Shown piece after piece: positions 15,896 to 23,706 of a stretch of 64,000 nucleotides of DNA. Source of the DNA: JALORV01 sp035498175. GTDB lineage: Bacteria; Pseudomonadota; Gammaproteobacteria; Burkholderiales; Burkholderiaceae_F. Location of the stretch: contig DATKAJ010000085.1 of the NCBI GenBank assembly GCA_035498175.1, positions 32,738 to 96,737 on the forward strand, in the 5' to 3' direction. Positions within the stretch are counted from its first letter, which is position 1. Each line of letters opens with the position of its first letter. The notes under the pieces were generated by a model. It saw nothing but the letters and a program-made list of their open reading frames with translations, made no database searches and had not been told where the DNA came from. Position numbers and translations under genes: made by a program.

Positions 15896-17599
15896 ATGCG
15901 CGAGTTCGTCGAGCTCTTCCACGCTCTCGATGTCTCGACCTCCACCGCGGCGAAAGTCGCCGCGCTCCGCCGATACCTCGCGACCGCGGATGAGCGCGAC
16001 GCCGCCTGGGTCGTGTACTTCCTCGCAGGCGGCAAGCCGCGCCAGTCGGTCGGATCGCGCGCGCTGCGCGAGTACGCGATTGGCGCGAGCGGCATCCCGG
16101 CGTGGCTGTTCGACGAGTGTTATGACGCGGTGGGCGATCTCGCGGAGACCATCGCGCTGCTGCTGCCGCCGCCGACGCGCCCGCTCGCCGGTTCCCTCGC
16201 CGAATGGATCGAGGAGCGGCTTCTGCCGCTGCGAGGACAGCCACCCGACGAGGTGGCAGCTGCGCTGCAGTCCGCCTTCGGACAGCTCGATGCGCGCGGG
16301 CGTTTCGTGTTCGTCAAGCTGATCGGCGGCGGTTTCCGGGTCGGCGTCTCCAAGTTGCTGGTCATCCGTGCGGTTGCCGAGCACGCCGGCATCGACGCGA
16401 GGGTCATCGCCCAGCGGATGATGGGGTTCACTGACAATGCGGTCCGCCCCGATCCCGCGCGCTATCGCGCGCTCATCGGGCGCGACGAGGGCAGTGCGAT
16501 GGCTGCCCATCCGTATCCGTTCTTCCTGGCGCATGCGCTGCAGCTGCCGCTCGCAGAATTCGGTCGCGAGCTCGGACAACCGGACGACTGGCTGATCGAG
16601 TGGAAGTACGACGGCATCCGCGCCCAGCTCGTGCGGCGCGCGGGCCAAAGCTGGCTGTGGTCGCGGGGGGAAGAATTGATCGGCGAAAACTTCCCAGACG
16701 TGCTCGCGGCCTTCGCGGGTCTACCCGACGGCACGGTCCTCGATGGCGAGATCGTGGTCTGGCTTGATGAGCGCCCCGCGCCCTTTGCGCTGCTGCAGAA
16801 GCGGATCGCCCGCAGGCGCCTCAACGAGCGCGTGCTCAAGGAAATACCGGCGCTGTTCATCGCGTTCGACCTGCTTGAGTCCGGCGGCGAAGACTGGCGC
16901 GCGCGGCCGCAGCATGAGCGGCGCGCAGTCCTGCAGACACTTGCGCGCGAGCACGGATTGATGGTCGCACCACTCGTGGAAGGCGCGACGTGGCACGAAC
17001 TTGCGATCAGGCGCACCGAATCGCGGGCACGCGCCGTCGAAGGCCTGATGTTGAAGCATCGGGCCGCGACCTATCGCGTCGGCCGCACCAAGGATCCCGA
17101 CGGGGCGAACTGGTGGAAGTGGAAGATCGACCCCTTTTCGGTCGATGCAGTACTCGTCTATGCGCAACCCGGTCACGGCCGGCGTGCGAGCCTGTTCACC
17201 GACTACACGTTTGCGGTATGGGATCGAGCGCCGCGCGATGCCGCGGAAGCGCAGGCATACGTTGCCGCGCTGCGTGATGGCCTGGCGCCGGCAGACGCGC
17301 AGGCGCAAGGCCTTCCGGCACTGGTGCCGTTCGCCAAGGCCTATTCGGGGCTGACGGACACGGAGATCCGCCAGGTCGATGCCACGGTTCGCCGGAGTAC
17401 GATCGGGCGCTTCGGACCGGTCCGCAGCGTCGTGCCTGTGATGATTTTCGAACTCGGCTTCGAGGGCATCCAGCGCAGTCCGCGGCACCGCAGCGGCATC
17501 GCAGTGCGGTTCCCGCGGATGCTGCGCTGGCGCACTGACAAGCCACTGCACGAGGCCGACACGCTGGAAACGCTGGAGCGCCTGTTGGCCGGCCGCTGA
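15896..17599 (+). CDS. ATP-dependent DNA ligase (ligase-associated cluster type)
   Basis: The 567-residue protein has an N-terminal DNA-binding domain (about 1-205). The nucleotidyltransferase core follows, with motif I EWKYDGIR and the AMP-accepting Lys237, motif III LDGEIV at 282-287, motif V EGLMLKH near 383, and the WWKWKID motif VI region. The OB-fold lies in the last 140 residues. Bacterial ligases of this type repair DNA alongside the NAD-dependent LigA. The functional partners are the MBL exonuclease at 13644, the Lhr-like helicase at 18059 and PdeM at 41284. It starts 8 bases after gltS, so the two are probably on one transcript. Confidence 0.93.
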   Translation: MREFVELFHALDVSTSTAAKVAALRRYLATADERDAAWVVYFLAGGKPRQSVGSRALREYAIGASGIPAWLFDECYDAVGDLAETIALLLPPPTRPLAGSLAEWIEERLLPLRGQPPDEVAAALQSAFGQLDARGRFVFVKLIGGGFRVGVSKLLVIRAVAEHAGIDARVIAQRMMGFTDNAVRPDPARYRALIGRDEGSAMAAHPYPFFLAHALQLPLAEFGRELGQPDDWLIEWKYDGIRAQLVRRAGQSWLWSRGEELIGENFPDVLAAFAGLPDGTVLDGEIVVWLDERPAPFALLQKRIARRRLNERVLKEIPALFIAFDLLESGGEDWRARPQHERRAVLQTLAREHGLMVAPLVEGATWHELAIRRTESRARAVEGLMLKHRAATYRVGRTKDPDGANWWKWKIDPFSVDAVLVYAQPGHGRRASLFTDYTFAVWDRAPRDAAEAQAYVAALRDGLAPADAQAQGLPALVPFAKAYSGLTDTEIRQVDATVRRSTIGRFGPVRSVVPVMIFELGFEGIQRSPRHRSGIAVRFPRMLRWRTDKPLHEADTLETLERLLAGR

Positions 17600-17709
17600 C
17601 TACCGGCGACGCGACACCACGGTGCGCGCCGCGGCCGGGAACGTAGCTACACTGCGGCCTGCTTTGCCACCGCGCAAGGCTTGTGACCATCCTCCAAGGA
17701 GACGAGCCG

Positions 17710-17952
17710 ATGAAGCGAATCACCGTTGTCCTTGCCGCGCTGCTGATGTCCGCCGGCGCGTTGGCCTTTCATTGCCCGCAGGATATGAAGAAGATCGACG
17801 ACGCGCTCGCGAAGAACCCGCAACTGACCACGGCACAGATGGCCGACGTCAAGAAGTACCGCGAAGAAGGCGAGGCCCTGCACAAGGCGGGCAAGCACCA
17901 GGAGTCGATCGATACGCTTGCCAAGGCGATGAAGATCCTGAACATCCAGTAG
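17710..17952 (+). CDS. small secreted protein, unknown function
   Basis: The 80-residue product starts MKRITVV and has a clear signal peptide (about residues 1-19, ending ALAF). The mature 60-residue helical protein begins HCPQDMKKID and has a TPR-like hairpin (EGEALHKAGKHQESIDTLAKA). An AAGGAGA ribosome-binding site sits 8 bases before the ATG at 17710, supporting it over upstream starts. A stem-loop terminator follows at 17967. Its role is unknown. It lies between the ligase and helicase genes but looks independently transcribed. Confidence 0.85.
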   Translation: MKRITVVLAALLMSAGALAFHCPQDMKKIDDALAKNPQLTTAQMADVKKYREEGEALHKAGKHQESIDTLAKAMKILNIQ

Positions 17953-17966
17953 CTGCCTCACACCGT

Positions 17967-17998
17967 CGAACGCCGCCTGCGGGCGGCGTTCGCATTTC
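17967..17998 (+). terminator. stem-loop terminator after the small secreted protein gene
   Basis: A perfect 11-bp stem (CGAACGCCGCC at 17967-17977 with GGCGGCGTTCG at 17982-17992) and a 4-base loop begin 15 bases after the stop, followed by a short CATTTCT tail. The U-tract is weak, so termination may be partial. It separates the small gene from the helicase gene. Confidence 0.7.
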
Positions 17999-18058
17999 TG
18001 CCCCGACATGCGTCCAACTGGACGACCGGCTCCTGTAGGCCGCCGGTCGCTGAAGTAA

Positions 18059-20716
18059 GTGACTTCCGAGCGCCGCGGCCTGCCGCGCGGATCCAATGTG
18101 GGCACGCAGCTGCGCGCAAGGCGCGCGCGGCAGGCGCGCGAGCAGCGGCAGGCGCAGATCTGCGCCGAGCAGGCGACGGCGCCGGTTGCACCGCAGACGC
18201 GTCAACTGGCGTTGCCGAGCGCCGAGGGCTGGTTCGCAGCGCAGGGATGGCACGCCTTCGACTTCCAGCGCGAGGTCTGGGAGCACATTGCGGCCGGCCG
18301 CTCGGGCCTGCTGCACGCGACGACCGGGAGCGGCAAGACCTACGCAGTCTGGTTCGGCCTGCTCAACCGCGCGCTGGCGGGCGAGGTCCGCGGCGGCGGC
18401 CTGCGCCTGCTGTGGCTGACGCCGATGCGGGCGCTCTCGGCGGACACCGCGCGTGCGCTCGAAGCTCCGCTGGCGCAGCTCGGGCTCGACTGGAAAGTCG
18501 GTGTGCGCACCGGCGACACCGAGGTGGCCGAGCGCGCCCGGCAGTCGGAGCGACTGCCCGAGGCGCTGGTCACGACGCCCGAGAGCCTCAGCCTCATGCT
18601 GACGCGGGCCGATTCGCCCGCGGCACTTGCGGGCATCGAACTCGTCGTCGTCGATGAGTGGCACGAACTGATGGGCAGCAAGCGTGGCGTGCAGGTGCAA
18701 CTTGCGCTTGCGCGCCTGCGCCGCTTCGCGAGCCCGCACGCTCCCCTCCTTGAGGAGGGGCGGGTGGGAGGTGGGTCATATGCGGGCCTTGGGCCCCAGC
18801 CACGAGCGGAGCTCGTGGTCTGGGGCCTCTCGGCAACGCTTGGCAACACCGAGCATGCGATGGAAGTGCTGCTGGCCGGCACGCCCGGGGTGCTGGTTCG
18901 GGGTGCAGTGCCGAAGCGGATCGTGGTCGACACGCTGCTGCCGGACGAGCCGGGTCGTTTCCCATGGGGCGGCCATCTCGGCATCCGGATGCTGCAGCCG
19001 GTAGTGCGCGAGATCGAAAGTGCCTCCAGCACGATCGTCTTCACGAACACGCGTTCGCAAGCCGAGATCTGGTACCGGTCGTTGCTGGATGCGCGTCCGG
19101 CATGGGCCGGACTGATCGCGCTGCATCACGGTTCGCTCGACAAGGCGGTGCGCGACTGGGTCGAGCGCGGCCTGAAGGAGGGCCGGCTGAAGGCGGTCGT
19201 CGCGACTTCGAGTCTCGACCTCGGGGTCGACTTCCTGCCGGTCGAACGCGTGCTTCAGGTGGGCAGCCCGAAGGGTGTAGCGCGACTGCTGCAGCGCGCG
19301 GGCCGCAGTGGCCACGCGCCGGGCCGGCCGTCACGGGTCACGATCGTGCCGACCCATACGCTCGAGCTGGTCGAAGCCGCAGCTGCGCGTACAGCCATCG
19401 CAGCCGGTCGGGTCGAGCAGCGCATGGCGCCCGACAGGCCGCTCGACGTTCTCGTGCAACACCTGGTGACGCTCGCGCTCGGTACCGGCTTCCGCGAAGA
19501 CGAAGCGCTGGCCGAGGTCCGCAGCACCTGGAGCTACCGCGCGCTGGCAGACGAGGAGTTTGCGTGGGTGCTTGACTTTGTCGGCCGCGGCGGCGAAGCG
19601 CTGCGCGCGTACCCTGAATATCACCGCGTGGTGCGCGGCGACGACGGCGTCTGGCGCGTGCCCGACCGCCGCATCGCGCAGCGCCACCGTATGTCGGTCG
19701 GCACCATCGTGGCCGAAGCGGCGATGCTGGTGAAGATGCTGAACGGGCGCAACGTCGGCACGATCGAAGAGTCGTTCATCGCGCGCCTGCGCAAGGGAGA
19801 CACCTTTGTCTTCGGGGGGCGCCTGCTCGAGCTGGTACGCATCCACGAGATGACGGCCTATGTGCAGCCGGCCCGGCACCGCAGCGGGGCTGTGCCGCGG
19901 TGGTCGGGCACGAAGATGCCGCTTTCGACCGAAATGGCCGACGCGGCGCTGAGCGAGCTCGAGGGCGCCATCGCCGGGCATTACGAGGCGGACGAGATGC
20001 GCCTCGCGCGGCCGCTGATCGAGCTGCAGGAGCGCTGGTCTGCGGTCCCGACCCGCGACACGCTGGTGGTCGAATCCATGCGGTCGGCCGAAGGGCGGCA
20101 TCTCTTCGTCTACCCGTTCGCCGGGCGCCACGTCCACCTCGGACTCGCGTCGCTGATCGCATGCCGCATCGGTCGCGTCCAGCCCGCGACGTTCTCAATC
20201 GCAATCAACGACTACGGCTTCGAGCTGCTGTCGCCGGTGGACGTCGACTGGATGGGCGCGTGGCAGCGGCGCGGCGATGCCCTGCTGGGAGAGGCCGCGC
20301 TGCTCGAGGACGTCCTCGCCAGCCTCAATGCGGGAGAGCTCGCGCAGCGTCGCTTTCGCGAGGTGGCGCGTGTCGCCGGACTCGTGTTCCAGGGGTTCCC
20401 CGGCGCGCCGAAGTCCGTCAGGCAGCTCCAGGCAAGTTCGAGCCTCTTCTACGAGGTGTTCCGCAAGTACGACGCCGGCAACCGCCTGCTCGGACAGGCC
20501 GAGCGCGAGGTGCTCGAGCAGGAACTCGATCTGCAACGGCTGCGCGCGGCGCTGGGCCGCATGCGCGGCCAGCGGCTCGCGTACCGCCTCCTCGCGCGCC
20601 CGACGCCGTTCGCCTTTCCGCTGATGGTCGAGCGGCTGCGGGAGCAGGTGACGACCGAAAAGCTGAGTGCGCGGATCGAGCGCATACTTGCGGAGGTCGA
20701 AACTGTGGCCGGATAG
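18059..20716 (+). CDS. ligase-associated DEXH-box helicase (Lhr-like)
   Basis: The 885-residue superfamily 2 helicase has Walker A ATTGSGKT at 87-94, DEWH at 199-202, SAT at 258-260, then TNTRSQAE, ATSSLDLGVDF and QRAGRSGH in the second RecA domain, and a long Lhr-type C-terminal region. It belongs with the exonuclease and ligase upstream. The start is uncertain: I kept GTG at 18059, but the first 50 basic residues are not clearly conserved. Between strands before the SAT motif there is an extra segment of about 28 residues (223-250, PLLEEGRVGGG...), encoded by a palindromic repeat at 18743 that remains in frame. Confidence 0.9.
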   Translation: MTSERRGLPRGSNVGTQLRARRARQAREQRQAQICAEQATAPVAPQTRQLALPSAEGWFAAQGWHAFDFQREVWEHIAAGRSGLLHATTGSGKTYAVWFGLLNRALAGEVRGGGLRLLWLTPMRALSADTARALEAPLAQLGLDWKVGVRTGDTEVAERARQSERLPEALVTTPESLSLMLTRADSPAALAGIELVVVDEWHELMGSKRGVQVQLALARLRRFASPHAPLLEEGRVGGGSYAGLGPQPRAELVVWGLSATLGNTEHAMEVLLAGTPGVLVRGAVPKRIVVDTLLPDEPGRFPWGGHLGIRMLQPVVREIESASSTIVFTNTRSQAEIWYRSLLDARPAWAGLIALHHGSLDKAVRDWVERGLKEGRLKAVVATSSLDLGVDFLPVERVLQVGSPKGVARLLQRAGRSGHAPGRPSRVTIVPTHTLELVEAAAARTAIAAGRVEQRMAPDRPLDVLVQHLVTLALGTGFREDEALAEVRSTWSYRALADEEFAWVLDFVGRGGEALRAYPEYHRVVRGDDGVWRVPDRRIAQRHRMSVGTIVAEAAMLVKMLNGRNVGTIEESFIARLRKGDTFVFGGRLLELVRIHEMTAYVQPARHRSGAVPRWSGTKMPLSTEMADAALSELEGAIAGHYEADEMRLARPLIELQERWSAVPTRDTLVVESMRSAEGRHLFVYPFAGRHVHLGLASLIACRIGRVQPATFSIAINDYGFELLSPVDVDWMGAWQRRGDALLGEAALLEDVLASLNAGELAQRRFREVARVAGLVFQGFPGAPKSVRQLQASSSLFYEVFRKYDAGNRLLGQAEREVLEQELDLQRLRAALGRMRGQRLAYRLLARPTPFAFPLMVERLREQVTTEKLSARIERILAEVETVAG
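18743..18776. repeat. GC-rich palindromic repeat inside the helicase coding sequence
   Basis: A perfect 8-bp hairpin CCCCTCCT-TG-AGGAGGGG (18743-18760) is followed by the G-rich tail CGGGTGGGAGGTGGGT. The same design, hairpin plus GGGCGGG tail, occurs in the intergenic region at 59859. The element is in frame and encodes an insertion of about 28 residues in the helicase. Confidence 0.65.
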
Positions 20717-20802
20717 GGGTACAAGATGTTGTGTCGAAGAGCGTGAGTGGCCAACATCTAGTGCACCTGTCGTGGTGTCCCATACATTTCCGGATCGCAT
20801 CG

Positions 20803-20844
20803 TCAGAGGGAAAATGGCGTTGCGCGACCGCAATTTCCCTCTGA
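20803..20844. other. 11-bp perfect inverted repeat between helicase and SWIB genes
   Basis: TCAGAGGGAAA (20803-20813) pairs perfectly with TTTCCCTCTGA (20834-20844) across a 20-base loop. It lies 87 bases after the helicase stop and 131 bases before the SWIB gene. It could be a transcription terminator for the helicase, although it lacks a T-run, or a regulatory hairpin. In the rest of 20717-20975 I see no gene, only the likely promoter of the SWIB gene. Confidence 0.5.
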
Positions 20845-20975
20845 AAAATTGAATTCTCCTCTTGTAATTCGTCGCGTTTCCTCTAGGATCGCGCTCACCC
20901 AACGAGAGCGCTCTTGCAATCTTCATTCGAGAACGCTGTCGCTGTGGCATCCGAAATCCCTTAAAGGAGAAGTCG

Positions 20976-21353
20976 ATGGCAACAAAGAAGGCGAAGAAGG
21001 CTGCGAAGAAGCCCGCGAAGAAGGCGGCGAAGAAGACCGTAAAGAAGGCCGCCAAGAAGACTGCAAAGAAGACCGCGAAGAAGGCCGCCAAGAAGAAGGT
21101 TGCCCGCAAGCCGAATGCGGCATTCATGAAGCCGCTGATGCCGAGCGGCCCGCTGGCAGCAATCGTCGGCTCTTCGCCGATGCCGCGCACCGAAGTGACG
21201 AGCAAGATCTGGGCGTACATCAAGAAGAACAAGCTGCAGGACGCCGTCAACCGCCGCATGATCAATGCGGACGACAAGCTCAAGGCGCTGTTCGGCAAGG
21301 CCCAGGCCTCGATGTTCGAGCTGACCAAGTACGTCAGCAAGCACCTGAAGTAG
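20976..21353 (+). CDS. Lys/Ala-rich histone-like protein with SWIB/MDM2 domain
   Basis: The 125-residue protein has an N-terminal tract (about 3-45) of repeated KKAAKK/KKTAKK units like eukaryotic histone H1 tails. It is followed by a SWIB/MDM2 domain (about 50-125: MPRTEVTSKIWAYIKKNKLQD, then RRMINADDKLKALFGKAQ). Such fusions occur in Burkholderiales and chlamydiae and are thought to bind DNA or nucleoid-associated partners. A strong AAAGGAGA ribosome-binding site precedes the ATG at 20976, implying high expression, and a canonical terminator follows at 21385. Confidence 0.92.
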   Translation: MATKKAKKAAKKPAKKAAKKTVKKAAKKTAKKTAKKAAKKKVARKPNAAFMKPLMPSGPLAAIVGSSPMPRTEVTSKIWAYIKKNKLQDAVNRRMINADDKLKALFGKAQASMFELTKYVSKHLK

Positions 21354-21384
21354 TCGCCGCGCGGGATCTCCCGCGACCGATCAG

Positions 21385-21425
21385 ATCGCCCGACGCCGCA
21401 CCAGCGGCCCGGGCGATTTTCTTTT
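21385..21425 (+). terminator. Rho-independent terminator after the SWIB gene
   Basis: ATCGCCCG at 21385-21392 pairs with CGGGCGAT at 21410-21417 across a G/C-rich 17-base loop, and is followed by TTTTCTTTT. It lies 32 bases after the stop codon. Confidence 0.85.
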
Positions 21426-21539
21426 GGACTGAGGGCGGATCCGCCCGTTCGGCCGCGGAATTGCGCGCCGATCCGCCTGCAATCCGTCGTCGACACCCGG
21501 CGGCAGCACTGGCATGCTCGATGCATAAGGAGTCTGTCG

Positions 21540-22289
21540 ATGGCCTGGCAGAGCGTGGAGACGATCCCCATCAGCGTGGACTCGGCGATCACGCCGCGGT
21601 GCGCGGACGCCGTTCGCTCTGCGCTGCTCAGCCGCGCACTGCCGCTGGCACGTCTGGTCGACGGTCGCGCCGAGCCTCTCGCTACGGCCTCCCTGCTGGT
21701 CGACGGATCCTCGCTCGCGCTGCTGACGGCTGCGCACGTCTTCGATCACGCCAATGCCGGCGACCTTGCCGTGCCGCTGCCTCGCGAGGGCAGGTGGGCG
21801 TGCCTTCGATCGGCGCGAACACGGGTCCTAGCTCAGCCGGAACGTGACATCGCGCTGGTCATGATCGGCGATGGCGCGACAGCGCGCCGTTTGCGTGCCA
21901 ACTGGACTGCGGTCGCGCGGTCACACCTGACGCACAGGCCCGTGAGCGGCGCCGTGCCGTGCGTTTACGCCGTGGCCGGTTACCCGGTGTCGCAGGTGCG
22001 CAGGATCGACGGATCCGTCTACATGAAGCCACTGGTGCTGTTCACGACGCTGCTCGACGCCGACCGACTGGCCTATGCGCACACCGCGACGCGCGTCGAC
22101 GGTCTGCACATCCACACGCCTGAACTCGATGGCGTTTCGGGTGCGCTGATCTGGGCGGTGCACGAGGATCGCGGGGGCGAGTGCCTGCTGCTCGGTGCGG
22201 CCGTGCAGGTGGCGTTCATGCACGGGCGCTACGTGCGCACCGAGCCGCTGTCGCAGGCGGCGCTGTCGGGCCACCTGCGGCCGCACTGA
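21540..22289 (+). CDS. trypsin-fold serine protease-like protein, apparently cytoplasmic
   Basis: I recognise a chymotrypsin-like triad rather than a named family. His66 is in LLTAAHVFD, Asp103 in ERDIALV, and Ser200 in LDGVSGALIW (GxSG). The 249-residue protein has no signal peptide or membrane helix at its start MAWQSVETIP, so it would act in the cytoplasm or be exported by another route. An ATAAGGAG ribosome-binding site supports the ATG at 21540. The genes around it give no substrate. Whether it is an active protease is inferred from the triad only. Confidence 0.65.
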   Translation: MAWQSVETIPISVDSAITPRCADAVRSALLSRALPLARLVDGRAEPLATASLLVDGSSLALLTAAHVFDHANAGDLAVPLPREGRWACLRSARTRVLAQPERDIALVMIGDGATARRLRANWTAVARSHLTHRPVSGAVPCVYAVAGYPVSQVRRIDGSVYMKPLVLFTTLLDADRLAYAHTATRVDGLHIHTPELDGVSGALIWAVHEDRGGECLLLGAAVQVAFMHGRYVRTEPLSQAALSGHLRPH

Positions 22290-22296
22290 CGCGTTC

Positions 22297-22575
22297 TCAG
22301 GCGAACACGTCGATCGTTACCTGCACGTGGGGATCGATGTGCACGCCCCGGGAAAAGGATGTCGACGCCGTCCCGGCTGTCGGCTCGAAGGACGGCGGCG
22401 TCCCCTCGGAACTTGCGGTGGAGACGAGCGCATTCACGACATCGGCAAACTGGCGCGGTGTGTCGGCGATGGCAAACGCGCCGGCGAGTGCGATGACGAC
22501 GATGACGGCGCCGAACAGCGCGCCCGCGATCGCGCGCTCGGCGCCGGGGCGACCGGAACGAATGTGCTGGCTCAT
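22297..22575 (-). CDS. small membrane protein, unknown function
   Basis: The 92-residue product has one hydrophobic helix (about 18-37, AIAGALFGAVIVVIALAGAF) after a short basic N-terminus. The rest is a Ser/Thr-rich domain ending VQVTIDVFA. The ATG at 22575 has an AGGAG site nine bases upstream, which favours it over a longer frame opening at 22623. It converges with the trypsin-fold gene, 7 bases apart. No family recognised. Confidence 0.65.
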   Translation of the reverse strand: MSQHIRSGRPGAERAIAGALFGAVIVVIALAGAFAIADTPRQFADVVNALVSTASSEGTPPSFEPTAGTASTSFSRGVHIDPHVQVTIDVFA

Positions 22576-22727
22576 TTTCGGATCTCCTGGATGGCCCGGG
22601 ACCTCCGGGCCGCGATGCGCCACGCATCGCTTGATCCGAACTCTAGGGAGCAGCCCCGCCGCGGACGACGGATCAGTCCACAGGCATCGCGTCGACTATT
22701 CGACAAGCGGCGACCCGGCCGCGCCGC

Positions 22728-23312
22728 TCACTGGTGCGCCCAGCGCGAATGACGCGGCAATGTGGCCTGCAAAAAGGCCATCTGGTCGGCGAGGATGCGT
22801 CGATTGCTGAGGATGAAACCCTCGTTGCGGCAGACCGCATAGGGCACGTACAGCAGCGGCATGTGCGCTTCTTCGGGTCGGCGGTTGCCCTTGCGGGTAT
22901 TGCAGGAGCGGCACGCGGTCACGACGTTGGTCCATTCGTGGCGCCCGCCGCGCGACACCGGCAGGATGTGCTCGACCGTCAGCTCGAGCTCGTGGAAGTG
23001 GCCGCCGCAGTACGCGCAGACGTTGCGGTCGCGTGCAAACAGGCGGTGCTTGGTCAGCCCGACGTGGGCGTGACCGTGCGGTATCCGGTGCCTGCCGCGG
23101 ATCATCACGATCGAACTCGTGATGAATTCGGACCTCAGCCCGGTGGCCTCCTGAAGGCCGCCCGCCATTCCGAACAGGTTGTCGCCGAGTTCGGTCACGA
23201 CCTTGCCCGACGCGTAATAGCGCGCAGCACGCTGCATCAACGCCCAGCGGACCGGCTGGCCCTGAGAGTCGATGATCAGGATCTTCGGTATGGACTCCAG
23301 CACATAAGCCAT
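22728..23312 (-). CDS. HNH endonuclease family protein
   Basis: The 194-residue protein has an HNH nuclease core. Zinc pair CAYC is at 99-102, the catalytic His is in LTVEHILPVSRGG (His115), the Asn is in WTNVV (129), and the second zinc pair CRSC is at 134-137, followed by NTRKGNR. The N-terminal 85 residues begin MAYVLESIPKILIID, typical of chromosomal HNH proteins of unknown role. The frame opens further upstream (23420), but ATG 23312 gives the conserved start. No toxin/immunity or restriction partner is adjacent, so a mobile or housekeeping role cannot be decided. Confidence 0.88.
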   Translation of the reverse strand: MAYVLESIPKILIIDSQGQPVRWALMQRAARYYASGKVVTELGDNLFGMAGGLQEATGLRSEFITSSIVMIRGRHRIPHGHAHVGLTKHRLFARDRNVCAYCGGHFHELELTVEHILPVSRGGRHEWTNVVTACRSCNTRKGNRRPEEAHMPLLYVPYAVCRNEGFILSNRRILADQMAFLQATLPRHSRWAHQ

Positions 23313-23364
23313 GGCTGCGCGGATTGTGCCACGCGTGCCGTGACCGCGGTCTGGCTCAGGGTGC

Positions 23365-23640
23365 CTAGGGTCGGGGTGCCCAGTCCTCCGGGCGGAAGGC
23401 GAGCTGCTGTCCGTCCTCAAGAATCACGACGGCTTCGGGTTCGGTCGCAGTCCGGATGACCGTCACGCGGCCGCGGGAGCCGTCGATCCGGTGCTGCACG
23501 AGGTCGCCCTCATGCAGTCCCCCGCGCATCAGCGCTCGCAGGACGTCGAGCACCTTGCGATCGTGCGAGATGCGGTCCAGCTTGTCCTGCAAGGACAGTG
23601 GTGCAGCGGACTGCGGTGCTAGATCTCTTGTGCGGCCCAT
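23365..23640 (-). CDS. small protein of unknown function, possibly KOW/SH3-like
   Basis: The predicted 91-residue product has a helical first half (LQDKLDRISHDRKVLDVLRALMRGG) and a beta-rich second half (GDLVQHRIDGSRGRVTVI, then VILEDGQQLAFRPEDW). That second half looks like a small barrel such as a KOW or SH3-like fold. The ATG at 23640 is preferred, though the frame opens to a TTG at 23688. It is upstream of the HNH gene on the same strand with a 52-base gap. No family identified. Confidence 0.55.
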   Translation of the reverse strand: MGRTRDLAPQSAAPLSLQDKLDRISHDRKVLDVLRALMRGGLHEGDLVQHRIDGSRGRVTVIRTATEPEAVVILEDGQQLAFRPEDWAPRP

Positions 23641-23706
23641 GTCTGCACGGATTCTCTGCGCTCGGCCGAGCGCGCGGAATTCGGTCAAACCCGGGGCGTG
23701 AAAACG

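Noticed and set aside
14542..16095. A 517-codon minus-strand frame opposite gltS and the ligase start.
   Set aside because: Composition is typical of a shadow frame and contradicts well-supported genes on the other strand.
22195..22752. Plus-strand frame opposite the small membrane protein gene.
   Set aside because: The minus-strand gene has a good ribosome-binding site and a clear hydrophobic helix; the plus frame is a charged low-complexity shadow.
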